Source of the DNA: Chryseobacterium camelliae
Lineage (GTDB): Bacteria; Bacteroidota; Bacteroidia; Flavobacteriales; Weeksellaceae
Direction of reading: 5' to 3'
Length of the DNA stretch: 64,000 nt
Assembly: GCF_030818575.1 (NCBI RefSeq)
Contig: NZ_JAUTAL010000001.1
Location: forward strand, 62,001 to 126,000
Shown here: piece by piece, positions 8,625 to 18,726 of the stretch
How positions within the stretch are numbered: the stretch's first letter is position 1
Layout of the letters: each line of letters starts with the position of its first letter
The notes under the pieces: model-generated
Told to the model about the DNA's origin: nothing
Database searches by the model: none
What the model saw: the letters and a program-made list of their open reading frames with translations, nothing else
Translations under genes and position numbers: made by a program

Positions 8625-11600
8625 ATGAAAAAAATATTAATCCCGGCCAGCTGCTTACTGATATCAGGTATGTCCTATGGGCAGGCCTCACCGAGCACGA
8701 CCGAAAACTATGTATACAGCAAGACCTATTTATCAGATCCTTCGGCTTCCTCTCCCAGGACCTCAGAGACCGTGCAGTACTTTGACGGTCTTGGAAGACC
8801 AAAACAGGTGGTTAATGTCAAGGCTTCCCCTTCAGGGAAAGACCTGGTGACCACCATTCCTTATGACGGATTTGGAAGGCAGGCAGACTCCTTTCTCCCT
8901 GCTCCCATGGCAACCCAGAACGGAGGGATCCAGTCCGGGGTGGAAGCCTCAGCCCAGAGCTACCATAACGATAGCTTTCCCTTCACCCATAAAAACCTGG
9001 AGAACTCCCCATTGGACCGGGTACTTTCCCAGGTACAGCCCGGATCTGACTGGCAGAATCATCCGGTCAGCTTCCAGTATGATGCCAATGCAGCAGGAGA
9101 AGTAAAAAAATATGTAACTACAACCACAACGGTAAATAATGCCACTTCCTCTTCCTTGAGTTCCTTCGGTACTTATGGAGCCAGCCAGCTGTATAAAAAT
9201 ACCGTAACCGATGAAGACGGCAATATAACCATAGAGTTTAAAAACGGACAAGGCCAGACCTTACTGGTCAGAAAAGTAGTAAGTGCCACAGAAAATGCTG
9301 ATACGTATTATGTGTACAATGAATATGATCAGCTGGCGTTTGTGATACCTCCCCTGGCTTCTGTGAGCTCAGCATTAGATCAAAGCACTTTGGACAACTT
9401 ATGTTACCAATACCGTTATGACGGCAGGAGCCGTTTGGTGGAAAAGAAACTTCCCGGAAAAGGCTGGGAGTATATGGTCTATGATAAAGCGGACCGGCTT
9501 ATATTCACCCAGGATGCTGTGATGCGTCCTACGGCCAAATGGTTGTTTACTAAATATGATACTTTTGGGAGAGCTATTATCACCGGGATTGTTCAGGGAG
9601 GAAGCAGGCTGGAGATGCAGGACATGATCGGTGGGAATGTGATTACGGAAAACCGTGACAACACAGGTTTTGCCAAAAGTGATGGGATGCAGATCTATTA
9701 CACCAACGGGCATTTTCCTTACTTTGACAAGGCCTTTTCCGTTAACTATTACGACACCTATCCTGCGGGTTCTCCTATAACGACGTCCCAGGTAATGGGC
9801 CAGCCACTTCTTCCCCAGGCAGGACCAGGCGTAGCAGTAAGCACCAAAAGCCTTCCTTTAGCGTCTTACCTCAAGAATATAGAAGATGATAACTGGACCA
9901 GAAACTACACCGGCTATGATATGAAAGGAAGACTCGTTATCACCTATTCCATCAATCATTTAGGTGGTTACACCCACACAGAATCCCTTCTTGATTTCTC
10001 AGGACTGGCTCAGCAAACCATGACCCGCCACAAAAGGCTTTCCACGGATACTGAAAGGTTAATTACCGAGACCTTGCAGTATGACAACCAGAACAGGCTT
10101 CTGGTCCACAAGCATCAGATAGATAATAATCCTGAGGAAATCCTGGCACAGAATACCTATAATGAGCTTTCACAGCTTCAAAGCAAAAAAGTAGGTGGAA
10201 CAGTTTTAGGCAGCGGGCTTCAAACGGTAGATTATCAGTACAATATCCGGGGATGGCTTACCAAAATCAATGACCCTTCTGCTACTCTTACAGGCGGAAA
10301 GCTCTTTGGCTATGAAATAAAATATCAAAATCCCACCAATGTTTCTAACTCGCTGATCAGATATAACGGGAATATTTCACAGATTGACTGGAAAACAACA
10401 AATGATCATGTTTTAAGAAGGTATACCTATCAATATGATAATTTAAACAGGATATTTTATGCGATGTACTCTAAGCCCAATAATACAGTAGTGAGTACCA
10501 TGGCATACGATGAATGGCTATCGTATGATTTAAATGGAAATATTACCCATATAGACAGATATGGTTTAATGGATACTAATCAGGCTCAAATGATTGATGA
10601 ATTAGACTATGACTATACTGGAAATAAGTTAGAGAGAGTAGTTGATAATTCTGGTAATAATTTGGGATACCCTATAGGTGGAAATACGATAAGTTATAAT
10701 CTGAATGGCAGTATGACAAGCCACCCGGATAAAAAAATAAAAACCATTACCTATAATTATCTGAACCTTCCTTCAAATATCAATATGGTACAAGGAGGAG
10801 GACTAGGAAAGAAGGGCGAAGGAAACAATATTGATTATAAATATCGGGCAGATGGAGTTAAGGTTGAAAAAACTATAAATTATGTCAATCCATATACTAC
10901 GGATTATACCTATATCAATTACCTGGATGGTTTTCAGTATAAGAGGAAATATAACAAATCCAATACAGCACAGAATCCATACGATTCAGGCTTTGTGTTA
11001 CAATTCGTACCCACAACAGAAGGATATTATGATTTTGAAAATAATAAGTATATTTATAATTATGTTGACCATTTAGGAAATGTACGGTTAAGCTACATGG
11101 ACAATGGTGCAGGAGTACAGGTCATTGAAGAAAACAATTATTATCCGTTTGGACTGAAACATGAGGGATACAATGGGTTAACGGGAAATCCTTCTTACCA
11201 ATATAAGTATAATGGAAAGGAGCTGCAAGCGGAGACTGGAATGTATGATTATGGCGCAAGGTTTTATATGCCGGATATTGGAAGATGGGCTGTGGTGGAT
11301 GAAAAAGCTGAAAAATATCGTAGATGGTCTTCTTACACTTATGCAGTTAATGATCCAGTTAATGCTATAGATCCTGATGGTAGAGATATAATATATGTTG
11401 CTAAAGATGGTACTAACCTACAATATAGAAAAGGACATTTTTATTTTTTGAATGGAGATCTAAAAGGTCAAAGATATGATGGTAGAAAACACTCGGTAAG
11501 TACTACACTGTTTAGGCTCGCAAGAGCTTATAGTAAGATTGAACATTCTAATGACAATGTTTTAAAAGGTATTTTACATCAATTAGAGAATAGTGAAAAC

Positions 11601-12035
11601 ATACATCAGATTCAAGAAAGAGCCGCAGGTAAGGGAAGTACTGTGTTTACAAATAGGGAAAATTCAGCAAAAGACTATCAAGGAGAAGGCTCTGTTACAC
11701 TTTATGATTTTAGCTCAGAAACTAAAAAACATTTTAAAGAGACTGCAGGAGTTAATAATTCTGATTTGTCAATTGTAACACATGAAATGTCTCACCAATT
11801 TGATGAAGATAATGATAACACTGCAGATGACCAATATCCAAACTCTGCATCTGATCCCTCAGAAATAAGAGCTGTATATACTGAAAATAAAGCTCGTATT
11901 ATTGATGGACTACTTCCAAGAAATAATTATGGTGGGGAAAAAATTGACAGTGAAAAATTAAATAATCCCCCCAATTATATATTACCCGGGCAAAAAAAAG
12001 GGACGAACAAAAAAATCAATAATAAACAACAATAG
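8625..12035 (+). CDS. RHS repeat protein (DUF6443) with C-terminal zincin-like toxin, the expressed tip
   Basis: The 1136-residue protein has a signal peptide ([20 protein letters not shown]) and a DUF6443-like N-terminal region with [12 protein letters not shown] and [11 protein letters not shown] repeats extend to about residue 855. The RHS-associated core [21 protein letters not shown] lies at about residues 860-880 and the junction DPDGRD near 917. After it, about 215 residues form a variable toxin tip with HEMSH (H1053-H1057), a zincin HExxH site. A downstream [10 protein letters not shown] could provide the third Glu ligand. By analogy with RHS and CDI toxins the tip would act on competitors as a metallopeptidase; the target is unknown. 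The immunity candidate starts 8 nt downstream. The tip is AT-rich compared with the N-terminal half, suggesting separate origins. The core is copied in three downstream cassettes. Confidence 0.85.
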   Translation: MKKILIPASCLLISGMSYGQASPSTTENYVYSKTYLSDPSASSPRTSETVQYFDGLGRPKQVVNVKASPSGKDLVTTIPYDGFGRQADSFLPAPMATQNGGIQSGVEASAQSYHNDSFPFTHKNLENSPLDRVLSQVQPGSDWQNHPVSFQYDANAAGEVKKYVTTTTTVNNATSSSLSSFGTYGASQLYKNTVTDEDGNITIEFKNGQGQTLLVRKVVSATENADTYYVYNEYDQLAFVIPPLASVSSALDQSTLDNLCYQYRYDGRSRLVEKKLPGKGWEYMVYDKADRLIFTQDAVMRPTAKWLFTKYDTFGRAIITGIVQGGSRLEMQDMIGGNVITENRDNTGFAKSDGMQIYYTNGHFPYFDKAFSVNYYDTYPAGSPITTSQVMGQPLLPQAGPGVAVSTKSLPLASYLKNIEDDNWTRNYTGYDMKGRLVITYSINHLGGYTHTESLLDFSGLAQQTMTRHKRLSTDTERLITETLQYDNQNRLLVHKHQIDNNPEEILAQNTYNELSQLQSKKVGGTVLGSGLQTVDYQYNIRGWLTKINDPSATLTGGKLFGYEIKYQNPTNVSNSLIRYNGNISQIDWKTTNDHVLRRYTYQYDNLNRIFYAMYSKPNNTVVSTMAYDEWLSYDLNGNITHIDRYGLMDTNQAQMIDELDYDYTGNKLERVVDNSGNNLGYPIGGNTISYNLNGSMTSHPDKKIKTITYNYLNLPSNINMVQGGGLGKKGEGNNIDYKYRADGVKVEKTINYVNPYTTDYTYINYLDGFQYKRKYNKSNTAQNPYDSGFVLQFVPTTEGYYDFENNKYIYNYVDHLGNVRLSYMDNGAGVQVIEENNYYPFGLKHEGYNGLTGNPSYQYKYNGKELQAETGMYDYGARFYMPDIGRWAVVDEKAEKYRRWSSYTYAVNDPVNAIDPDGRDIIYVAKDGTNLQYRKGHFYFLNGDLKGQRYDGRKHSVSTTLFRLARAYSKIEHSNDNVLKGILHQLENSENIHQIQERAAGKGSTVFTNRENSAKDYQGEGSVTLYDFSSETKKHFKETAGVNNSDLSIVTHEMSHQFDEDNDNTADDQYPNSASDPSEIRAVYTENKARIIDGLLPRNNYGGEKIDSEKLNNPPNYILPGQKKGTNKKINNKQQ

Positions 12036-12043
12036 AATTACTA

Positions 12044-12553
12044 ATGAAAAATATAACATTAATTTTTATAGGATTTTTGCTTTTGAATTGTCAGCAAAAA
12101 AACATGGTAAGTAAAGATTTAATCAGGCAACTATCGTCAATAGAGAATACTAAGAATAATTATATTGAACCCATTTTGTTCAATATTTTATTCGTTAAGC
12201 TTGATAATGGGAAGTATTTAAAGACAAATGGGCAAGAGCTATATGAAATTTATATAAAAAACTATCGTACAAAGTACAAGGATTTCTATAATTTTTTAGA
12301 CAAAGTATTAAACCAAGAATCAACAATAGAAAGTAAAATTACTAGTATGAATGAATTTCAGTTAAACTCTAATATTTTAGAAAAAAGTATTACAGAGATT
12401 GCAAAAATATATTCAATAAAAAATGATAATGGTATATATATATTGACCGCAAATCATAAAGAAGATTTAAATTCAATCTTATATTGTTTTTTTGAAAAAG
12501 GGTATGAAATCAATTTTGATGATTACTCAGGAGTATTTATTATTAAGAAATAA
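12044..12553 (+). CDS. Candidate immunity lipoprotein for the zincin tip
   Basis: The 169-residue product has a lipoprotein signal (MKNITLIFIGFLLLNCQQ, Cys16) and a mostly helical, Lys/Asn-rich mature part with no recognised domain. Position directly after the toxin-bearing RHS gene (8 nt), small size and AT-rich composition fit an immunity gene. Periplasmic anchoring would suit protection from a toxin arriving in the periplasm. The function is inferred from position only. No terminator follows: the next silent cassette begins about 12 nt after its stop, so its transcript may run into that cassette. Confidence 0.6.
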   Translation: MKNITLIFIGFLLLNCQQKNMVSKDLIRQLSSIENTKNNYIEPILFNILFVKLDNGKYLKTNGQELYEIYIKNYRTKYKDFYNFLDKVLNQESTIESKITSMNEFQLNSNILEKSITEIAKIYSIKNDNGIYILTANHKEDLNSILYCFFEKGYEINFDDYSGVFIIKK

Positions 12554-12565
12554 TTTTCATGCTAA

Positions 12566-13667
12566 TCATACACTACGGATTATACCTATACCAATTACCT
12601 GGATGGTTTTCAGTATAAAAGGAAATATGATAAATCCAGTACAGCACAGGATCCATACGATTCAGGCTATGTGTTACAATTCGTACCCACAACAGAAGGA
12701 TATTATAATTTTGAAAATAATAAGTATATTTATAATTATGTTGACCATTTAGGAAATGTGCGGTTAAGCTATATGAACAATGGTACAGGAGTAGAGGTCA
12801 TTGAAGAAAACAATTATTACCCCTTTGGATTAAAGCATGAAGGATACAATGGGCTGACGGGAAATCCTTCTTACCAATATAAGTATAATGGTAAGGAACT
12901 GCAAGCGGAGACGGGAATGTATGATTATGGGGCGAGGTTTTATATGCCGGATATTGGAAGATGGGGTGTGGTGGATCCGCTGGCGGAGAAATATAGAAGA
13001 TTTTCACCTTATACATATGCTGTAGACAATCCTATTCTCTTCACTGATCCTGATGGGAGAGATATAATTATCTACTATAAAAATAGTAAGGGCAAAATGA
13101 TGAGTTATGATTATAAAACAGGAAGTACTTACAAAGGAAGTAATACATTCATAAAAAATTTCTATAAAGCAGTAGCCACCCTTAAAAAAAATAAAGCAGA
13201 TGATATGATAAATAGTTTAGAAAAGAGGAATGAAAAAGTGGCATTGTATCAAACATCTGAATCAAGTTCAGCTTCTGTTGAAGGTAAATATATAAAATGG
13301 AACGATAAACAAGGTATTGAAACAAACAATGGTGTATCATTAACTCCTACTGCAATATTGAATCACGAAGCAGATCATGCATTAGATGCGTTGACTAATT
13401 CTGAACATTCAAAAAACTCTGAAAAAGACCCTAATAATCCTTATAATACCAAAGAGGAAGAGAGAGTAATTACTGGATCTGAACAAGACACTGCAAAAAA
13501 CATTAGGATTGGTGGATGGTGATGAAGTAACCAGAATTGATCATCAAGGATATCCATACAAAGCGTCAGATGTTAATGAAAAAGTTAAACCCGAAACTAG
13601 TACCTTTCCTAAGATTGAAGAAGTTATAATTCAAATGCCTAAAAAAAATAAAGATGGAAGTCAATAA
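12566..13667 (+). pseudogene. Silent RHS tip cassette 2: core fragment plus second zincin toxin, frameshifted
   Basis: The frame opens just after an in-frame TAA (12563-12565) with no ATG. It copies about 400 bp of the RHS core (from TTDYTY to the GRW motif at about 12964), then diverges past DPDGRD. The new tip carries HEADH (13364-13378), an HExxH zincin site in otherwise different sequence. The frame stops at 13522, but shifting by one base at the A6 run 13495-13500 restores coherent sequence (LGLVDGDEVTRIDHQGYP...) ending at TAA 13665-13667. That end overlaps the next ORF by 14 bp, as expected for a toxin-immunity pair. The single extra A therefore probably broke the gene, or is a sequencing error. 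The cassette cannot be translated from its own start but could replace the main tip by recombination. Confidence 0.75.
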
Positions 13668-14052
13668 GATAAAACTACTAATAATAATGTTTACTTTAAC
13701 TTTTCTCACAGGAAAAGCTCAAAATAGTTATATATATATAGCGCCTATGGATGTTACTGTTCCTTATTCCATAAGTTGCCATAATTTAACTGATGCTTTT
13801 AAGGAGAGTATAAAGAAAGTTAAATTAAACAATAAAAATAAAGAACGAATTTATTCTCTTATTGTTCCTTTAAAAGAGATGACTACAAAACCATATACAG
13901 ATATTAGATATAAAGGCGAAATTTATTTAAAAAAACAAAAAATAATTTTTTGTGGTGATGAAGTAACTATATCTGTCAATGGTATAGATTATGAGATGTC
14001 AAAAGAATTACTACAATATATTAAGACACTCAAAAAAGTGCGATCTCGATGA
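13654..14052 (+). CDS. Candidate immunity protein for cassette 2
   Basis: The 132-residue protein has an N-terminal signal (about residues 5-22, FTLTFLTGKAQ) and a small unrecognised mature domain with KGEIYLKKQKIIFCGDEVTI near residue 90. It overlaps the restored toxin frame of cassette 2 by 14 bp and is followed by a strong terminator. A secreted or periplasmic immunity role is inferred from position. It shows no visible similarity to the other immunity candidates. Confidence 0.55.
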   Translation: MEVNKIKLLIIMFTLTFLTGKAQNSYIYIAPMDVTVPYSISCHNLTDAFKESIKKVKLNNKNKERIYSLIVPLKEMTTKPYTDIRYKGEIYLKKQKIIFCGDEVTISVNGIDYEMSKELLQYIKTLKKVRSR

Positions 14053-14092
14053 TGCGCTTTTGAGGATTTTTAATCCGTGAGCAATAATAAAG

Positions 14093-14119
14093 AACCCACC
14101 GCTTTGCGGTGGGTTTTGT
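14093..14119 (+). terminator. Terminator closing cassette 2
   Basis: Perfect 10-bp stem AACCCACCGC-TTT-GCGGTGGGTT (14093-14115) followed by TTGTG. It lies 40 nt after the immunity stop, before an antisense XRE remnant. Confidence 0.8.
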
Positions 14120-14122
14120 GTT

Positions 14123-14480
14123 TTATAGCGTAGCTGCGTTTTTGGCAAAAAAATCTTTAAACTTTTTATTGGTAAGCATTTTTTCCACGAGCCGGAAAAT
14201 GGTTTGCTTGTCTTCCTCTTCGAGCTGCTGTATTAATCTGATCTGTTCGAGTTCCGTTTTATCTTCCAAAATTACTTCTTTTAGGAATAGAACCGTCATA
14301 ATTAATAATCTGATCTGTATTCATATCAAAAAGCTGAGCCATCTTCTGTAGTTCTTCTATGGCTAAACTTCTCGTTCCTTTTTCAATTTTAGAATACGCA
14401 GATTTATCAACGCCAATATAATTGGCTACCTCTATTTGCTTCAGGTTTTTCTGCTCTCTTATATCCTTAATGTTATCTGA
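14123..14480 (-). pseudogene. Truncated, frameshifted XRE-family regulator (antisense)
   Basis: Read on the minus strand this gives SDNIKDIREQKNLKQIEVANY, then GVDKSAYSKIEKGTRSLAIEE, a clear Cro/C1-type helix-turn-helix. A one-base shift at CTAAAAG leads into a C-terminal part (EVILEDKTELEQIRLIQQ..., ending KNAATL with TAA at 14123-14125). The first few residues and the start codon are missing because the RHS core copy of cassette 3 begins at 14481. The gene was apparently cut when that cassette moved or duplicated. A second, worse-preserved remnant of the same C-terminal end lies at 16268-16350. Confidence 0.7.
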
Positions 14481-15945
14481 AATAAGTTAGAGAGAGTAGT
14501 TGATAATTCTGGTAATAATTTGGGATATCCTATAGGTGGAAATACGATAAGTTATAATCTGAATGGCAGTATGACAAGCCACCCGGATAAAAAAATAAAA
14601 ACCATTACCTATAATCATCTGAATCTTCCTTCAAATATCAATATGGTACAAGGAGGAGGACTAGGAAAGAAGGGCGAAGGAAACAATATTGATTATAAAT
14701 ATCGGGCAGATGGAGTTAAGGTTGAAAAAACTATAAATTATGTCAATCCATACACTACGGATTATACCTATATCAATTACCTGGATGGTTTTCAGTATAA
14801 AAGGAAATATAACAAATCCAATACAGCACAGAATCCATACGATTCAGGCTATGTGTTACAATTCGTACCCACAACAGAAGGATATTATAATTTTGAAAAT
14901 AATAAGTATATTTATAATTATGTTGACCATTTAGGAAATGTACGGTTAAGCTACATGGACAATGGTGCAGGAGTACAGGTCATTGAAGAAAACAATTATT
15001 ATCCGTTTGGATTAAAGCATGAGGGATACAATGGGTTAACGGGAAATCCTTCTTACCAATATAAGTATAATGGGAAGGAGCTGCAAGCGGAGACGGGAAT
15101 GTATGATTATGGGGCAAGGTTCTATATGCCGGACATTGGGAGATGGAACACAATAGATAAATTAGGCGAGAAATATTCTTTTGCGAGTAATTATACATAT
15201 GTTCTTAATCGTCCTACAGTTGCAGTAGATCCAGACGGAAGAAGAGTTTATTTTATCGGAGGTGCAGGAAATGACCAAGACGGTTGGGATTATATTAATC
15301 GTTGGGCAAGAGCTTTTGCACAAAATGGGATAAATGATTTTATAGAGTAAATGCCTCAAGAGGAAAAGCTTCCGATATTGAATTTACTACGATGTATCGT
15401 CAAACAGGATATGAAAGAATCAATGTTCCAATGTACCCTAGTGCTATGGGGGATTTGGGACTATATCATACAATTTATATAATGCTGAAACTAGACCTGT
15501 TCAAGATGATATGATTGATGCGACAGTTAGTATGTATCAAAAGCAGTTAAAAGATAACCCACTAAAAGAAGGAGAACAATTTAATATGGTTGGGTACTCT
15601 TACGGAAGTTTTCTGCAAGCGCAATCTGCTTTAAGATTAGCAGATTTTGGACAAGTCATTTATAATTTGGTTTTAATAGGAAGTCCAATATCAGATAAGT
15701 CCGATTTAATGAAACAGTTAAAAGGTAACAAGAATATCAAGAATGTTACTCGATATGATTTGAAAGGTGATGCTTTGAGTAATCCTCAAGATATGTATGA
15801 CTATCTTATAACGGGAGGGCTTATACAAGGAGGTATCCAAGGAGATGATGCTCACCATTTTGATGCAGCAAGGCCAGGAAATCAAGCAGACCAACTAATG
15901 AATACTATTGTACAGTGGTTACAAAAACAAGGCGTAAAAAATTAA
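14481..15945 (+). pseudogene. Silent RHS tip cassette 3: core fragment plus alpha/beta-hydrolase toxin, two frameshifts
   Basis: The frame opens right after TGA 14478-14480 with no ATG. It matches the main RHS gene from about position 10623 ([11 protein letters not shown]) to the GRW motif, almost base for base, about 660 bp. After GRW the tip differs (NTIDKLGEKYSFASNYTYVLN, DPDGRRVYFIGGAG). The frame breaks at T4 15338-15341 (one T missing) and again in the TA repeat 15475-15482 (two extra bases). Correcting both gives continuous protein into 15511-15945, with GYSYGS (nucleophile Ser codon 15598-15600), the G-x-S-x-G elbow of lipase/esterase-type hydrolases, and DDAHHFDA near the end as a possible catalytic His. 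A lipase-like toxin is inferred. The two-helix membrane protein just downstream is its probable immunity partner. Confidence 0.7.
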
Positions 15946-15949
15946 TTGT

Positions 15950-16192
15950 ATGAAGAAGTTTTTGCTTATATATACTGTATTTACAGTGCTTTATGTCGTT
16001 TTAATAGTTGTGACAAGTCCATTTTTATTAACATGGGGAGAAAAAAGAAGCTTTTTAGAAAAATTATACGTTTGGTTTTTGACAAAGCCATTTAATTTAG
16101 AATTTTCAGCAGGGCTTATTCTTGCTAATTCATTATTTTGGACGAGTATAATTTTTTTGATTCAAAAGGGCATAAATCTCATAAGGAAATAA
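15950..16192 (+). CDS. Small membrane protein, candidate immunity to cassette 3 hydrolase
   Basis: This 80-residue protein has two hydrophobic segments (about residues 4-27 and 54-74) and a basic C-terminus. It starts 4 nt after the cassette 3 toxin stop. Small two-helix immunity proteins are common for toxins acting at membranes, which fits a lipase-type tip. No family was recognised. Confidence 0.5.
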   Translation: MKKFLLIYTVFTVLYVVLIVVTSPFLLTWGEKRSFLEKLYVWFLTKPFNLEFSAGLILANSLFWTSIIFLIQKGINLIRK

Positions 16193-16240
16193 TTAAAGCC
16201 CCTCTATCCCGCACAATTTTATCGTGTAGTGGATAAACAT
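16190..16240 (+). repeat. Conserved post-immunity element, copy A
   Basis: From the immunity stop onward, TTAAAGCC then a C/T-rich stretch, CCCGCACAATTTTATCGTG and GGAT. The same arrangement follows the cassette 4 immunity gene at 18674-18720, with CACGATTTTATTGTG in place of CACAATTTTATCGTG. It appears to mark the right-hand boundary of cassettes. Confidence 0.55.
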
Positions 16241-16267
16241 AAAAACCTCGTATTTTTCGAGGTTTTT
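16241..16267 (+). terminator. Terminator closing cassette 3
   Basis: Perfect 10-bp stem AAAAACCTCG / CGAGGTTTTT with loop TATTTTT. A and T runs on either side make it potentially bidirectional. Confidence 0.8.
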
Positions 16268-16350
16268 GTGTTTTATAGCGCGGCTACATTTTATTAAAAG
16301 AATTCTTTAAATTTTTAGATAGTTAGCATTTTATCTATAGAAGTTTTTTA
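16268..16350 (-). pseudogene. Second XRE regulator remnant (C-terminal end only)
   Basis: On the plus strand TTTGTGTTTTATAGCG matches the 3' end of the 14123-14480 XRE remnant. On the minus strand scattered residues (KMLT, KFKEFF, AAL) follow the same pattern. It is interrupted by stops and too degraded to be a gene. Cassette 4 core begins just after it, so the order terminator, XRE tail, next core is repeated. Confidence 0.45.
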
Positions 16351-16358
16351 AACTTTTA

Positions 16359-18274
16359 ACTATAATGAACTCTCACAGCTGACCAATAAGAAAGTAGGAG
16401 GTGTATCTGCTTCAAATCCGTTACAAAGCATATACTATGCATATAACATCCGGGGATGGCTTACCAAAATCAATGACCCTTCTGCTACTCTTACAGGCGG
16501 AAAGCTCTTTGGCTATGAAATAAAATATCAAAATCCCACCAATGTTTCTAACTCGCTGATCAGATATAACGGGAATATTTCACAGATTGACTGGAAAACA
16601 ACAAATGATCATGTTTTAAGAAGGTATACCTATCAATATGATAATTTAAACAGGATATTTTATGCGATGTACTCTAAGCCCAATAATACAGTAGTGAGTA
16701 CCATGGCATACGATGAATGGCTATCGTATGATTTAAATGGAAATATTACCCATATAGACAGATATGGTTTAATGGATACTAATCAGGCTCAAATGATTGA
16801 TGAATTAGACTATGACTATACTGGAAATAAGTTAGAGAGAGTAGTTGATAATTCTGGTAATAATTTGGGATACCCTATAGGTGGAAATACGATAAGTTAT
16901 AATCTGAATGGCAGTATGACAAGCCACCCGGATAAAAAAATAAAAACCATTACCTATAATTATCTGAATCTTCCTTCAAATATCAATATGGTACAAGGAG
17001 GAGGACTAGGAAAGAAGGGCGAAGGAAACAATATTGATTATAAATATCGGGCAGATGGAGTTAAGGTTGAAAAAACTATAAATTATGTCAATCCATACAC
17101 TACGGATTATACCTATATCAATTACCTGGATGGTTTTCAGTATAAAAGGAAATATAACAAATCCAATACAGCACAAAATCCATACGATTCAGGCTATGTG
17201 TTATAATTCGTATCCACAACAGAAGGATATTATGATTTTGAAAATAATAATTATATTTATAATTATGTTGACCATTTAGGAAATGTACGGTTAAGCTATA
17301 TGGATAATGGTACAGGAGTAGAGGTCATTGAAGAAAACAATTATTACCCCTTTGGATTAAAGCATGAAGGATACAATGGGTTAACGGGAAATCCTTCTTA
17401 CCAATACAAGTACAATGGAAAGGAGCTGCAAGCGGAGACGGGAATGTATGATTATGGCGCGAGGTTTTATATGCCTGATATTGGAAGATGGGGTGTTGTG
17501 GATCCGTTGGCGGAAACTTCCAGAAGATGGTCAACTTATACATATGCATATAATAACCCAACAATGTTTGTTGATCCTGATGGAATGCAAAATACAGATT
17601 GGTATCAAAAACAGAAAGATGGAACTTATAAGAACATCAAAAAATCTACAGATTTAGTAATACTTGATGAGAAAGGTAAAAAAGTTCCTACGTTTACTTC
17701 TGCAGGTCCACTTGGAGGATATAATGAAGATTATGCGGAAGGTGTAAATGAGGCGAGAAATCAAGGAATAATTTCTAAAAGTGACGCTAAAGAAGCAAGT
17801 AATATTGCTACAATATATGGGATAGAAAAGGGAGGAGAAGGTACTGCTGGGGCAATTGTAGGAGCAGAGGGACTTTATAGTCTACTTAAAAACCCTAAAG
17901 GAGCTTGGGAAGCTCTTAAATCCATTAAATCTTTGTTTTCTTCAGGTGAAAAGGCTTCACTTGCTTTAGAAATTTCAGCATCTGCAGAAGCTAATGGAAT
18001 TAAAAGCGCTCAAAAATCAATTAATCCAAGTATTGTGGCTAATTATTATGAGCAAATGGTAAGTGGAACGTATAAATCGACAGGTGGAGCAGGTTATGTT
18101 TATGAAGGGAAATATATCTTGACAGAAGGTAATCATAGAATGAATGCAGCTCTACAATATGGATTGAAAACGGGTTATTTTAAATATGTAGAAGAAATTA
18201 TTACCAAAGGTAATTTTCATCGTGCAAACCCGAGCAATTATGGAATTAAAATCTATAAATTACCAACAAAATAA
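16359..18274 (+). pseudogene. Silent RHS tip cassette 4: long core fragment plus possible ParB-like nuclease tip, nonsense mutation
   Basis: The frame opens after TAA 16349-16351 without ATG. The first ~85 bases are a diverged version of the main RHS (YNELSQLTNKKVGG). From about 16447 the sequence is nearly identical to main-gene positions 10235-11290. CAA has become TAA at 17204-17206, splitting the frame. After GRWGVVDPLAE and DPDGMQ the tip has a Gly/Ala-rich pre-domain (about 17740-17990) and then AGYVYEGKYILTEGNHRMNAA, whose EGNHR motif resembles ParB/sulfiredoxin-fold nucleases. That assignment is tentative. The toxin stop TAA shares a base with the ATG of the next gene. Confidence 0.7.
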
Positions 18275-18678
18275 TGAGCAGTAACATATCAAAAATAAGC
18301 TTTCAAGAACTACAGCATTTAAAAAATAAAGAAGAATACATTTTTATAAATTTTGACTATTTCTATTCTATTAAAATAATGCCTTTTTTTGAAAAAATAG
18401 AAATGAAAGAAAGAGATTCTTTGATTGATTCTTTTCTTCATTTAACAAATACTAATATTAGAATTGATGATCTTCTAGGGAAATTACACGTTGTTATACT
18501 AAAAATATTAGTTAATGGAGAGAAGAACCTTGTAATTAATACCATTGGTTTGTCTGAAAATTCAATAGAATTTTTAACAGACAATTTGAGGAAAATATTA
18601 GATAATTTTGATAATAGAAATCTAATTATTGTAGAGGATTACTCTCAGGAGCCCTTTAAATTCAATTATTCTAATTAA
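18274..18678 (+). CDS. Candidate immunity protein for cassette 4
   Basis: This 134-residue protein has no signal peptide, as expected if the toxin is a cytoplasmic nuclease. It is Ile/Asn/Leu-rich and very AT-rich, with no family recognised. Its ATG overlaps the toxin stop (TAATG), indicating translational coupling in the original toxin-immunity pair. It is followed by the conserved post-immunity element and a terminator. Confidence 0.55.
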   Translation: MSSNISKISFQELQHLKNKEEYIFINFDYFYSIKIMPFFEKIEMKERDSLIDSFLHLTNTNIRIDDLLGKLHVVILKILVNGEKNLVINTIGLSENSIEFLTDNLRKILDNFDNRNLIIVEDYSQEPFKFNYSN

Positions 18679-18720
18679 AGCCTCCTCGCTTCCGCACGAT
18701 TTTATTGTGTTGCAGATGAA
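18674..18720 (+). repeat. Conserved post-immunity element, copy B
   Basis: AATTAAAGCC, a C/T-rich stretch, CCGCACGATTTTATTGTG and GAT, directly over and after the immunity stop. This parallels 16190-16240. The CAC-AT...AT-GTG core can fold into a small hairpin. Confidence 0.55.
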
Positions 18721-18726
18721 ATACAG

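Noticed and set aside
10882..11076. Ile-rich [19 protein letters not shown]..., also at 14740 and 17085
   Set aside because: It is a shifted frame of the RHS core. It recurs because the core is copied, and it has no independent coding signal.
12492..12752. Plus-strand ORF continuing from immunity gene 1 into cassette 2
   Set aside because: It is an out-of-frame reading of the immunity gene and the core copy.
14520..15350. RHS core frame as an independent protein starting at TTG 14520
   Set aside because: The core copy starts earlier (14481) right after a stop codon. The TTG lies inside conserved core sequence and there is no promoter, so it is a silent cassette rather than a gene.
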